Notes: generated by a model not told the origin, from the letters alone. DNA of 64,000 nt from Monodelphis domestica (GCF_027887165.1 NC_077232.1:16441255-16505254), one strand, 5' to 3'; positions 24,401 through 34,376 are shown, counted from the stretch's first letter. A program made the numbers and translations.

Positions 24401-27400
24401 GAGACAAGGGAGGAGAGAAGAGAAGGTGGAGAAAACAGGGGAGGGAGAGACAAAGACAAAGAAACATACAGTCCAGAGACAGTTGGGCTCCGACTTGAAG
24501 AGCACATGTGGGCAGTCCTTTCCCCTCTCCGTGGAGTCCCCATGAAGCTTTCCATGGATAAAGAGTGAAGCTTTCTCTAAGGCTCTGATGCTGCCTTTCT
24601 CCAGGGAGCCTAATTCATCCTCAAACCCCAATGAGAAGCCCAAATAGTCCAGTCCCCAAAGTTCAGAAGGTCGTGCTGTGCTCAAGGAGGCAGGGAAGCA
24701 GAGACTCGGGTCCTTTTCCCCATCACAGTCCGCAAACAATTCCTTCTCAGGGGCTCACCTGGAACTCCTAGACTGACTGCAAAGCTGGGACATGATCTGG
24801 CTTGCCAATTTGTGGAAGATCCACAGGTTGTGATAAGGCATTCGGTAGATCAATACAAGTGCTTCTTGATTTAATAGAGTTTTTCTTAGCAGATAGCAGA
24901 TAGCAGATAAAGGTGTAATGGCTAAAGTTTCTTGTAAGTTACTTTATTCTTTTAAACCCTCACCTTCTGCCTTAGAGTCAATACTAAGTCCTGGTTCTAA
25001 GGCAGAAAAGTGGTAAGGGCCAGGCAATGGGGGTTAAGTGACTTGTCCAGGATAACACAGCTAAGAAGTGCCTTAGCAAGACTTGAACCCAGGACCTCCC
25101 ATCTCCAAGCCACTGAACCATCTACCTTTGTAAGTTATTTTCAATAGAGTGGAGTAATTGATTGACTCAAACAATCTCCTCCCTTACAAATGACCTATTA
25201 GTGCTCCATATTGACTCTACAATATTTTTCTTCCTTTCTCAGGCCCTCTCTGTGCAACCTGGAGAGAAGTGGAACTGCAGGAAGACTATGGAAACAGTGC
25301 TCAAGGAGATTGAGCAAAATAGATTTGATAACCCCATGTCCATTGCCCAGATCCTTCCTTCCCTGTATGGCAAAACTTATTTAGATGTGCCCTACGTTGC
25401 CTGTTCTACTGGTAAGCATCCTTTTCAAGATCCAGGGTCTTTCAAAACAAGACTAGGGAGCTCCCCCACAGATATCAAGTCAAATAGTCAGTCAGCTAAA
25501 TGCCAGGCACTGTGCTAAGCTCTGATCTACAAAGAGAGATTTTTTTTAAAGAAAAAGGAAAAAAAACCAGTTCCAGCTCTCAAGGAGCTCACAGTCTAAT
25601 GAAATGGCTTATTTGTCCATCCTTAATAATATAAAAGGCAGTTACCTCCATCTACACCCTCCCTTCCTATTGAGATTCCTTGTGGTTGCACACTTAGCAA
25701 CATGTCCCTGCAGCTGAAAAACCAAGGTACCTCCTCATTCAAGAATCAGCACCTACTGTCTCACCAGTACAAAAGGGGCAGAAACCAAGGACTAGCATAA
25801 GGCAAGTTTCTTCTAACCCAAACAATCTTCAGAGCCCAAGTTATCTTCCTAGTCCAAGTTTCCCGTAGTTTTTCAAGCTTTTCAAGCTCTAAGTAGCCAC
25901 AGCATCGCTGTCAGAACATTCTGGATGCCTCCAGCCCTGGGCCCCCACACCCCTTCAATTTGTCCTGAAACTCCATAGCTGAGTTTTTCTACACTATTGA
26001 GATGACTCTTTGATTTATAGATGCACTACTAGAGTCCTCTAAGAAAGATCTAATTATGTTTATAAAATATAATAAAAGGGCACAAGATCTCACACCCAAT
26101 TTGAACATTCTTTAAAAAATAAAAACAGGGGGGGGGGGGGGGAATCAAAGGAGCTTCTACCAGACTTTCTGTCTTAGCAAGAATAAAAGCAAGATTGATC
26201 ACATGGGTTGAGGGGGCTATGATCGGAGATGTAGACTCGAATCGATCACCCTAGTGCAACTATCAATAATATGGAAATAGGTTTTGATCTAGGACACATG
26301 TAAAACCAGTGGAATTGCTTGTTGGCCACAGGAGGGGGTTGGGAGGAGGGTAGGGAAAGAACATGAGTCTTATAACCAAGGAATAATGTTCTAAATTGAC
26401 TAATTAAATAAATTTAAAAAAAAAAAGAATAAAAGCAATAGCTTAACTTGTGACTCTTCATTGGAATAACTCAGAAGGTCTACCCAGGCCCTTCCCTGCC
26501 TCTTAAAATGATTTTGAAAAAGTTCTCGATGCCAGTAAAGTATAGCCTCTGCACACAGAAACCCCACAGTCTTACAAAGCCTAACTCCTTACTCTACAGA
26601 TCAAGAGGTGAGACAAAGCCTCCCTAGGAACTCTAGCCCTGTCTCGACTTTGGCTTCAAATATCACAGTGACTTACACAATCAATAACCAACTGAGGGGG
26701 GTGGAACTGATCTTCAATGAAACAGAGACAGTCAGCGTGAAAAAGGGATCAGTCCTCCTTGTTGTTCTAGAAGAAGCCCAGCGCAAAAACCCAACATTCA
26801 AGTGAGTAAAGCCTGTAATGCCTTCTAAGTGCCCTCCTTGGGTGCCATTTTCTTCTCTCATCTATCATTCATTGAACAAGTTTTCCTTTACTAAGAATTT
26901 CCACAAAACAGTTAGCCTTGTTGGGCCTCAGTTTCCTTGTCTGTAAAGTGAAAAGGTTGGACTAGAGGGCCTTAAGGTCTATGATGCTCAATGTGCCCAG
27001 GCCTCAGCTTCTCCCTCAGTCAAATAGGGATAGTGATGGTTGGTCCTCTCCAGCCTCCCAGGAAAGAAATGAGAATAAGTCAATATGAAATAGACTGAGC
27101 TACCTTGAAAGAAAGGTCATATGAAAACAGTGTTACAGATGATAAAGATAATGCAGATTCTCTTATTCATTATAAGATGGGGTGAATGATTCCCCCAGAA
27201 GGCTTTGGACATTCCCTGTGAATGCCTGCAAAAGATATGAACTCTAATTCTCTAGGGTTAGGACTGTGCTAGGACCCTTAGGGGAGAAAAAAATTAAGAG
27301 ACAGTCCCTGCAATACAAGGAATTTGCAATTGAACTAGGGACACGAGACTGGCCCTGGCATAATACAAGGCAATAAATGAACAAGTGCCAAATGAGGAGC

Positions 27401-30400
27401 CAACAAGAAAAGTCAGAGCACTTTGGACGACAGTTTAAGTGACTTTCCCAAAGTCCCACAATTCTGAAGGAGGGAGTGAGTGAGTGGAATCACATAGGTA
27501 GTTCAGTGAATCGAGTGCTGGACCTCGACTCAGAGAGATTCATCTTCCTGAATTCAAATCTGGCCTCAGACACTTATTAGCCGTGTGACTCCAGGCAAAT
27601 CATCCAACCCTATTTGCCTCAGTTTCCTCTTGTGTCAAATGAGCTGGAGAAGAAAGTGGCATAGCCCTCTCCTATCCTTGCCAAGAAAACCCCAAATGGA
27701 GTCACAAAGAGTTAGGTATGACTGCAAATAACTGAACAACAGCTATGTCCCACACTCTGCCATGGTCCTTGGGCTACAACAGTTAAGCAGATGACCATCT
27801 TTCATATCATTTCCACTGATGTAGTAGGTATAATGGTAGATAGAGGCTATACTCCGTTGCCTCAGATAATACATCAATATACTCACTATAACATATCGAT
27901 AACAATATATCACTCTCAGACAATAATACATCAATAGAATAAGCGAAGTGGAATAGAATAATAATGGGGTCCTCAGGGGGCAGCTGGGTAGCTCAGTGGA
28001 TTGAGAGCCAGTCCTAGAGATGGGAGGTCCTAGGTTCAAATCTGGCCTCAGACACTTCCCAGCTGTGTGACTCTGGGCAAGTCACTTGACCCCCATTGCC
28101 TAGCCCTTACCACTCTTCTGCCTTGGAGCCAATACACAGTATTGACTCCAAGATGGAAGGTAAGGGTTTTAAAAAAATAATAATAATGGGGTCCTCAAAG
28201 ATAGGTCATTCCAAAAGCCTTGGGAGAGGTTTAAACGACTAAAGCAGAAGACAACCTGTAGAGCAAGGCAGCCTGGTGTGGCGGGAAGAAAGCTGAATTT
28301 AGGATGAGGAGTGATGCTCATCTCAAGTCTCTGAGATTCATCTTCTTCATTCATAAAAAGAAAATACTTGCACTGCCTCCCTCATGGGATTTTTGTAAAG
28401 ATCAAATAAGAGGGCAAAGTTTAAAGGGTCTGGCAGACCTTAAGGCACTATAAACAGCTAAATAGCATTGCCATCATTACTGAATACTTTGATTCTCTCT
28501 GGCATCTGTATAAATGGAGATTTTTGAACCCTAGACTTCATTCCCCAGAAGTCCTTGGTATTTCCCAGAATTCCCCATAATCTCTCCTGCATCTCCACAT
28601 TGGTGAGATCATGATTGGTATTTAACTGGCAGTAACGCCTCCCACGTGCTCTCTTTTCTTGAATGATGTAGCATCAGCAGTGATGGTGGTGAATGGGGAT
28701 AGCTGAAAATGGCTAACCAGCCATGGGCACGTGGTTTTTATTTTGTATCCTCTTTATTCCTTGATTTCTAATGATCCTTAATAAACCTCATAAAATATAA
28801 TATTTTTGTTCTTAGAGATATAATTTAAATTTTACACGTCTCTGCCATAAGTAGCAGGCAATATGTCTGCCATGCCTTTACCTATACTCAGAGAGGCTCA
28901 CCATCAGATGGCCTAAAGGATGCTTTTTGTTCATTAGCGATTCAGAGGTCACGGAAGAGACCAACAAACTGTGAAAGACCGTCCACCTCGTCACAACAAG
29001 GTTTTGAATTGTATCCGTTAGAGCAGCACGGGTCCTGGGGACTAGTGGGAGTCCCCAAGACCCTTTCAGGGAATCCTTGAGGTCAAAAGTATTTTCTTAA
29101 TAATACTAAGACATTTTAATCACTTAAATAATTAAATAATCATAAATGTAACCCCCATAAACAAAAGCTCTTTGGAAAGTCCTCAATATTTTTTAAAAAT
29201 ATAAAGGAATGTTTGAGAACCACTGACCTAAAAATTATCCATGTTGTTGTTGAGTTGTGTCCAACGCTAGGTAACCTCATGGGCTTTTGACCATAGAGTT
29301 TTCTCCACAAAGATTTTGAAGTGGTTTGCTATTTCCTTCTCCAATGTGTCCCCATTTGACAGATGAGGTACTGAGGCAAATAAGGATTGACTAACTGATC
29401 CAGGGTCACATAGTTAATAAGTTTTGGAGATCCCTTTTGCACTCAGATCTTCCTGGTTCCAAGTCCAGTGCTCTCTCCATTGTACCACCCAGCCTCCCCA
29501 GAGGTCATCCACTCTACATGAAGGATCGATGACTTTGGCAGGCAGTCTAGAGATTACCATTACTGCCTGACAAAATCATAGATCCCTTATATACAATGAA
29601 ATATTTCCACACTACTTAGAATCCATCTGTTTCTTCTATTTCCTTATTCTATGACTAATCCTGTGATGTATAATCATCTGAGGTCTCATCTTCCTTGCAG
29701 ATTTGAATACAAAATGACATCCTGGGGCCTCTATGTCACCTCCATCAACAACATTTATGAGGTGGAAAACCACAGGACCTACTGGCAATTTCTTAGTGGC
29801 AAAATCCCTTTGGACCAAGGTATGTGAAGGCTAAAACCAGGGGCATTGAGTGGGGAGTATGAGGATAATCGAAGCCATCCACCAACTTCACAAAAGTTAC
29901 TAGTGGGTAAAACACTCAGAAAAGGGACTGGGGGGTTGGGGGGGGGGAGGCAGCTGGGTGGCTCAGTGGATTAAGAGCCAGACCTAGAGACGGGAGACCC
30001 TAGGTTCAAATCAGATACTTCCCAGGAAGGAAGGAAGGAAGGAAGGAAGGAAGGAAGGAAGGAAGGAAGGAAGGAAGGAAGGAAGGAAGGAAGGAAGGAA
30101 AGAAGGATGGAAGGCCAGAAGGAAGGAAGGAAGGAAGGAAGGAAGGAAGGAAGGAAGGAAGGACGGAAGGACGGAAGGAAAGAAGGATGGAAGGCCAGAA
30201 GGAAGGAAGGAAGGAAGGAAGGAAGGAAGGAAGGAAGGAAGGAAGGAAGGAAGGAAGGAAGGAAGGAAGGAAGGAAGGAAGGAAGGAAGGAAGGAAGGAA
30301 GGAAGTCCAGGGATTGAGAGAAAAATGGCCTTATGGGAAATCCCTGGATATTCTCCCATAAAAAAGGCACCAAGTGGTAATACCTAGCCCCAAAGTGTGT

Positions 30401-30984
30401 GGAAGAACATACTGGCTTTATCGTTGAGCTAAATAAGCCCTGGTATTTCCAAAAGTGTTTGTTCAATAACAGCATAGGGGCTATGTGACCCTGGGCAAGT
30501 CACTTAACCCCATTTGCCTAGCCTTTTACCCTGAGTTGTTACTAAGACAGAAAGTCAGGGTTTAAAAAAAATGATGATGCGATGTTCATTCCTCCTTGAA
30601 AATGCTGGATATCTAGGGCAGCTGGTTGGTACAATCAATAAAGTACTCGGCTTGAAGTCAGGAAGACCTGAGTTCAAATCCAGTCTCAGTCACTTACTAG
30701 CTATATGCCCTAGGCAAATTTCTTAACCCTGTTTGCTTCTAAAAAAGAAAGAAAGAAAAAATACTGGATTTCCCAAAAGTCTTAGTGTAGTCTTGAGTTA
30801 TTAAGAGCTGAAAATTGTACTAAAAAGACTATTTGGATCACACTCTCTGAAAGGACATTCTTCGTGGAGGAGTTACACACACAGTTTCTACCTCAATTCT
30901 TTCTTGGGTTTCCCCCCCACAGGAGTCAGCTACTATGTCCCCTATGACAATGAACACATCACAGCCAACTTCACACAGTACTAA
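15391..30984 (+). CDS. CBLIF: Cobalamin-binding intrinsic factor, complete, nine exons, 414 aa
   Basis: Gastric intrinsic factor binds dietary B12 and delivers it to cubilin in the ileum. Exons: 15391-15469, 15955-16131, 17150-17263, 17825-17965, 20880-21061, 25243-25411, 26600-26801, 29701-29819, 30923-30984. All junctions are GT-AG and phases fit; the sum is 1245 bp, giving 414 aa (human 417). Residues 1-20 are a signal peptide (hydrophobic, ending GASA). Family blocks match human [19 protein letters not shown] (about 45-58), DLTTGQLAL (from 86), [25 protein letters not shown] (from 171), [34 protein letters not shown], then the C-terminal domain [49 protein letters not shown] and the end ITANFTQY, identical to human. 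Sequons are at N164, N298, N308, N327 and N410. The start is the only ATG that opens the signal peptide. The frame looks intact. Confidence 0.97.
16183..16397 (+). mobile_element. Mar1-type SINE with 14-bp target duplication (CBLIF intron 2)
   Basis: Full copy with an AAAAT-repeat tail; AAAATTCCCAACCT is present at 16167-16180 and 16398-16411. Confidence 0.92.
16745..16920 (+). mobile_element. MIR-like SINE (CBLIF intron 2)
   Basis: Contains CTGTGTGACCTTGTGCAAGT, CATCAGTAAAATGAGG and GAGGTCCCTCCTAGC, in MIR order. Confidence 0.7.
18235..18485 (-). mobile_element. LTR-like fossil, partial (CBLIF intron 4)
   Basis: Reversed relative of the sequence at 28520-28820. Only a part of the LTR-like unit is present. 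Old. No internal genes. Confidence 0.4.
18766..18965 (+). mobile_element. Mar1-type SINE (CBLIF intron 4)
   Basis: Consensus from the head to the CTAAGGCAGAATGTTAGGG end, preceded by a short reversed SINE tail (AAAAACCCTTACCTT). Confidence 0.83.
19169..19528 (+). mobile_element. hAT-type non-autonomous transposon (CBLIF intron 4)
   Basis: Ends CAGTGATGACAAATC and (reversed) CTGTGATGATGAACTT. Flanks CACTACTG and CACTAGTG form an 8-bp target duplication with one mismatch. No transposase. Confidence 0.75.
19890..20130 (-). mobile_element. MIR-like SINE, reverse (CBLIF intron 4)
   Basis: AAGCACTTTCTATGTGCTTT, CCATTTACAGTTGAGGAAA and AAATGACTTGTCCTAAGC in reversed MIR-like order. Confidence 0.7.
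20376..20790 (+). mobile_element. Mar1-type SINE followed by a 220-bp GGAA microsatellite
   Basis: SINE body 20376-20527, then GGAA repeated more than 50 times (about 20546-20764) and a short GGGA run. The repeat opens frames on both strands (KEGR and SFLP series); these are not proteins. It ends about 90 bp before CBLIF exon 5. Confidence 0.92.
21588..22006 (+). mobile_element. Two Mar1-type SINEs in tandem between one pair of target duplications
   Basis: Copies at 21588-21790 and 21803-22003. AGAAAAGGTTTA occurs at 21576-21587 and 22007-22018, outside the pair, so the second copy inserted at the first one's tail or the pair moved together. CBLIF intron 5. Confidence 0.85.
23068..24465 (+). 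repeat. Two-length purine-rich minisatellite, 13 core copies (CBLIF intron 5)
   Basis: The core GGAGGGAGACAAGGGAGGAG starts at 23111, 23193, 23318, 23443, 23525, 23607, 23732, 23814, 23939, 24021, 24146, 24271 and 24396. Spacings are only 82 or 125 bp: 82,125,125,82,82,125,82,125,82,125,125,125. The longer unit carries an extra 43 bp containing GATAAAGAGACAGTCACAG and ATGGGGGCAAGG. The plus strand is almost all purine plus scattered C and T. The repeat leaves several frames open for hundreds of codons on both strands (for example 22996-24282 on the minus strand); these are composition artefacts. Confidence 0.95.
24951..25129 (-). mobile_element. Mar1-type SINE, reverse (CBLIF intron 5)
   Basis: Reversed copy flanked by similar TTGTAAGTTA(C/T)TTT sequences at about 24932 and 25129. 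It lies 110 bp upstream of exon 6. Confidence 0.85.
26128..26420 (+). mobile_element. Poly-G run and retroposon 3'-end-like repeat (CBLIF intron 6)
   Basis: Poly-G at 26128-26142. Then a unit with GAGATGTAGACTCGAATCGA and CAATAATATGGAAATAGGT ending in an A-rich TAAATAAATTT tail. A relative sits at 48265-48460. Family not assigned. Confidence 0.6.
27485..27745 (+). mobile_element. WSINE-like tRNA/CORE SINE (CBLIF intron 7)
   Basis: Contains GCCTCAGACACTTATTAGCC, TTTGCCTCAGTTTCCTC, AAAACCCCAAATGGAGTCA and GTATGACTGCAAATAACTGA, the full order of the second SINE type in this window. Confidence 0.75.
27976..28178 (+). mobile_element. Mar1-type SINE with 19-bp target duplication (CBLIF intron 7)
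   Basis: AATAATAATGGGGTCCTCA is repeated exactly at 27957-27975 and 28179-28197, the best duplication in the window; a recent insertion. Confidence 0.94.
28520..28825 (+). mobile_element. LTR-like fossil, plus-strand copy (CBLIF intron 7)
   Basis: Related to 12605-12880 and 18235-18485 (both reversed). Has a poly(A)-signal core as in an LTR R/U5 boundary. No internal genes. Family not assigned. Confidence 0.4.
29024..29225 (+). mobile_element. Charlie-like hAT fragment (CBLIF intron 7)
   Basis: CCCTTTCAGGGAATCCTTGAGGTCAAAAGT resembles mammalian Charlie-type termini (quoted partly; see 29066-29090), and the right end reads GAGAACCACTG, the usual hAT end. No coding capacity. Confidence 0.5.
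29240..29495 (-). mobile_element. WSINE-like SINE, reverse (CBLIF intron 7)
   Basis: GTTGTTGAGTTGTGTCCAAC, TTTGACAGATGAGGTACTGA and CCAGTGCTCTCTCCATTG in reversed order. Ends about 200 bp before exon 8. Confidence 0.68.
29948..30570 (+). mobile_element. Mar1-type SINE split by a 456-bp block that starts with a GGAA microsatellite (CBLIF intron 8)
   Basis: The first half ends at ACTTCCCAG (30024) and the second half resumes at CTATGTGACCCTGGGCAAGT (30481); these are adjacent in the consensus. Between them are about 280 bp of GGAA with small variants (30025-30304) and about 176 bp of other sequence (30305-30480). Confidence 0.8.
30615..30755 (+). mobile_element. WSINE-like SINE, partial (CBLIF intron 8)
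   Basis: Contains AGTCAGGAAGACCTGAGTTC and TTTCTTAACCCTGTTTGCTT. Confidence 0.6.
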
Positions 30985-31104
30985 GATGACATCTGCACTG
31001 TTCACTTTTTTATCATCTTTTTCCGGGGAAGAAGTAGGGCAGATCTATGTCAACGACATGTAGATATACCAGTTCCTGCCTTACAAAAGTCAGCAATCAA
31101 TTCT

Positions 31105-31330
31105 GAAGAACTTGTGACAAAGAATGCTATCCGACTCCAGAGGAAGAAGTGGTGGAGTCAGAAGGAGGCTGATTATTTGCTTGATAATACATGTATTTCC
31201 TGATCAAAATACTTCCACCTATGAGAGGTGGAAGGAAGGAGATAATTTGGATCTTATAATCTGGAAAATGTATGTGGAAAATGGTGATTCTATGTAATTT
31301 GGAAAATAAAATATCTTTGAATTAATAAAA
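31105..31330 (+). mobile_element. L1 3' end overlapping the CBLIF 3' flank
   Basis: Matches in order the L1 3' end at 9090-9405: GAATGCTATCCGACTCCAGA, TAATTTGGATCTTATAAT, then GGAAAATAAAATATCTTTGA. It supplies the first poly(A) hexamers after CBLIF. Confidence 0.7.
31305..31329 (+). other. CBLIF: First canonical poly(A) signals downstream of CBLIF, L1-derived
   Basis: AATAAA occurs at 31305-31310 and again at 31324-31329, 321 bp after the CBLIF stop. No AATAAA or ATTAAA is seen between 30985 and 31304. Both signals lie in or right at the end of an L1 3' end (about 31105-31330) that resembles the L1 end at 9285-9405. Confidence 0.5.
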
Positions 31331-32452
31331 AAGATCAGCAATGATCCCACAGAAATGAAAAATGCATTGATCAATTGCTTGACTTCCTGTTGATGGAGTC
31401 CTGGACCCAGAGAGTCACAAAGATCTAAGTTCAAATCTTGCCTCAAACACTTGTGTGGCTGTGGGCAATCTCAGCTCTACCTCAGTTTCCTCATCTATTA
31501 AAACAGGGTTAATATAATAGCACTTCCCTTCCAAAGTTGTCAGATTTGAAAGCATTTGACAAAATTTAAAGCACTATATAAATATTATCTATTATTATTA
31601 TTTCATCTCACCCTCCCCCTCCAAAAAAAATACAGAGCTTTTGTTTGAAACAAGGGTAGCAACTCTGCCAAGGTAAAGTTAAAAAATATAACAGCTTAAT
31701 ATGGGGGGAAAGAGACGGGAAGGGACCAATCTGGCATATTGTCTGGTCAAAAGAAAAAGGTTGTCAGAAAAAAATACGTGTATATCTTGAGGATGGCTAG
31801 ACACTTGACACTTGATGAAGTCAATTCATTTCCTCAGTGAAATTTGATTCTGTAATTCAGGACACCTTGTTGATGTCAAAAATTGATTCATAGTAAAAGA
31901 CTGCTCCCTTGTGGTGGCATGTTGTTCATCCCATGACTATGTCCATTTAATGGTGTTTTTATATTAAAAGGTGATTATACCCCCACATAATATGGAAGCT
32001 AGCTAAAGCCACCCTGCTCCTTCTTTTAGAAATATTAAGAAAGAATTTTGCAATCGTCCTAATCTTAAAACTTTGGGCTAATCTAAAAGAGAAATTCTTA
32101 ATGAGTCTTTCTTTAGTTATACAATGTCCTATTTTCATCTCTCCAGATTAGCCCAAAAAGGACTCCTCCATGAAGTCATTAGGGTGGTGACTGGACAAAG
32201 ACAAAAAGTTTTGGATTGATTTGGCTTGACCAGATTAGATTAATGATCAGAGAAGTCAGAGAAGACTGAGAAGTCTCTACACTTACTTGAGTTAATGAAA
32301 CATTTCTTGACTTCACGTTTAGTTTACCACATTGGAAAGGAAAATTCTTACCCAGAATGGTCAAAGAGGGATTGGCTTTAGGAAAATTATTTTCCAAAGG
32401 TGTGTCACACCAAAAGTTAATTGATTACTACTCTTTAATGGAGCAAATGTTG

Positions 32453-32630
32453 AGGTTAGCTAGGTAGTTCAGTGGACAGAGAGCCAGGCCTAGAGATCGA
32501 GGTCCTGGGTTCAAATTTGAACTCAGACACTTCCTGAACTAGTTAGTTACCCACAATTGCCTGATCCTTACCTCTCTTCTGAGTGGGAACAGATATTTAG
32601 TATCAATTCTACGACAGACCGTAAGGGTCT
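32453..32630 (+). mobile_element. Mar1-type SINE, diverged
   Basis: GTTCAGTGGACAGAGAGCCA head and GACCGTAAGGGTCTTTT tail; part of the body is missing. Confidence 0.75.
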
Positions 32631-33039
32631 TTTAAAAAATGAAGTAAATAGTAACTGAAATGAGCACTATAACTATGTTTTATCTAATTGTGAAATTATC
32701 TGTTGTTTTAAGAATACCACCATAACCTGAAAATGAGCTTCAGAGAGATAGGTAGTGATGAAGGGGAGCTATGTCCATCTTTTGTTCTGTAAGCAGAAAT
32801 GCTTAGATTAAATTTTAATTTTTTTTTTTCTGGTGGGTTTATGCCTAAACTTCAAGAGTACAGAATTTTCTTCCCCAATTATAAGCACTTAAATTTTTTT
32901 TCATTCATTCATTCCAGGCAACCAAAAGAGTAAGCTCAACTTGGATTGAGAGAGAAAACAGACTTTAGTCTCTTAAAAAGATCTGAGGCAGCTAGTGGGA
33001 AAGTGGATAGAGGCCTGTTGTTAAGAAGACTCTTCTTCC

Positions 33040-33610
33040 TAAGTTCAAATCCTGGGGTTCAGGAAGGATACCTTTGGCAAAAATGCAAGACTCCGAAACT
33101 TAGCTCAAAAATAAAAAGGGAAATTTATTAATTTAGAAAATATTGTTGAATCTGGCCAGGAGGGCAGCATAGGTGGAAAAGCCTGCCTCCTAAATGGAAC
33201 AGCATGGATGGAAAAGCTGTTCCACCCCACCCTATCCCTAATCAATTCTGTGGATTTTATACTCTTTACAACAGTGAGGGTGTGACTCTGGAGCCATGGG
33301 TTGGGAGGTTTTCCCGAGGGTATGGGGGTGGTAGTCGAGATTTGGAGGACGAATGGGATGTGTCTCTTTGTCCATCTCAATTCCATGGGGCTATCAAAGG
33401 AGGGTAATTGAGGTCTGGTGTTTTGGGTTGGGGGTCTAAGAGAGCAAAGGAATTTCCCTGATAATAGTTTGCCTGAGTTTCTGGGTGTAAAATGCCCTGG
33501 CCAATCGGAGGTGTGCTTTAGGGAAACCACTTTAGAAGCTGGAGGATGGGGGGGGGAGAAATAAGTAAAAAGGTTCTGAACAAACGGGAGAGGAATGAGA
33601 ACAGAAAGTG
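33040..33610 (-). mobile_element. LTR-like fossil (candidate solo LTR)
   Basis: The block resembles, from memory, a marsupial retroviral LTR in reverse: poly(A)-signal-like core near 33110-33130 and a TATA-like stretch further in. A 173-codon open frame crosses it without known domains. Boundaries and family are uncertain. Confidence 0.3.
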
Positions 33611-34129
33611 TTTCATTAATTTCCATAGACCTATAGCTGGAAGGGTCCTTAGGCGTTATCTACCTCCCACCTCGTTTTACAAATCAGGAAACTGAGGACC
33701 AAAAAGATAAGTGATTCGCCCAAGGTCTCCAAAATATATAAAAGAATCAAATGAGATTCAAATTCGAGTCCTCCGACTCCAAAATGAAAGGAGCCACAGG
33801 TCCACTAGCTTCGCCTCTTTGCAGAACAGGAATCTGAGGCCCAAAGGTGACGTCAAGAAATAAGGCGGAGAGAAGGCAAACAGCAATCTCGAGGGCCAAA
33901 GGCTGGGAATCGGGCAAATCGGAGGGGAGGAAACGCAGTGCAAACGGCTTAAGGACTACACCGTGAAGGTTAACGCCCTGGAGCCTAAAACAGTCGGGCC
34001 CCGAGATGATGCTAAACAAGGAAAAAGGAATAGAGAGCAAACGCTAGAACTAGATCAGTCACAGAGGCCACCAGTAAAAGCGCAGGAATCCTCCCATACG
34101 AAACTCACAAGTGGGGCCCAGGTTCCCTC

Positions 34130-34376
34130 CCCTTCCGCCCTATCTACCAATCAGATACGACGTGTTCCCCGACTCTCCCGACCTAGAAAGTGAGCGCGGA
34201 TTGGAGGAAAAAGGAACCGGAAGGAGTGGATTCATGATGCAAATTCCGGTCTGACATGGCGGTCTACTGAATATTTCCTGACGTCCTGCGGTCTCCAGGC
34301 GTTCCGCGCGCGTTTGCTTCCACTGTCTACGGTGACACTGTCCTGTTCGGACCCCGGAGGACTTCTGCTCGCAATC
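34130..34376 (+). promoter_or_regulatory. MRPL16: CpG-rich, TATA-less promoter region of MRPL16
   Basis: CpG density rises sharply here against a CpG-poor background. Motifs visible: ETS core ACCGGAAG (34216-34223), a second inverted ETS-like ATTCCGGT (34243-34250), octamer ATGCAAAT (34237-34244) and a YY1-like GACATGGCGG (34253-34262). ETS (GABP/NRF-2) and YY1 sites are typical of promoters of nuclear genes for mitochondrial proteins. No TATA box is seen. The exact transcription start is not determinable. Confidence 0.65.

Larger units (their letters stand above)
31331..34129. other. CBLIF-MRPL16 intergenic region
   Basis: MIR-like sequence at about 31385-31600, unassigned single-copy-looking sequence at 31620-32450, a Mar1-type SINE (32453-32630), unassigned sequence to 33040, an LTR-like block (33040-33610), a reversed MIR-like piece (33628-33745), then rising CpG content toward the MRPL16 promoter. 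No gene recognised. Confidence 0.6.

Noticed and set aside
23068-24465. CRISPR-like array (regular repeat with alternating spacers)
   Set aside because: Units are contiguous, spacers are the same two sequences, the locus is a vertebrate intron, and no cas-like genes exist.
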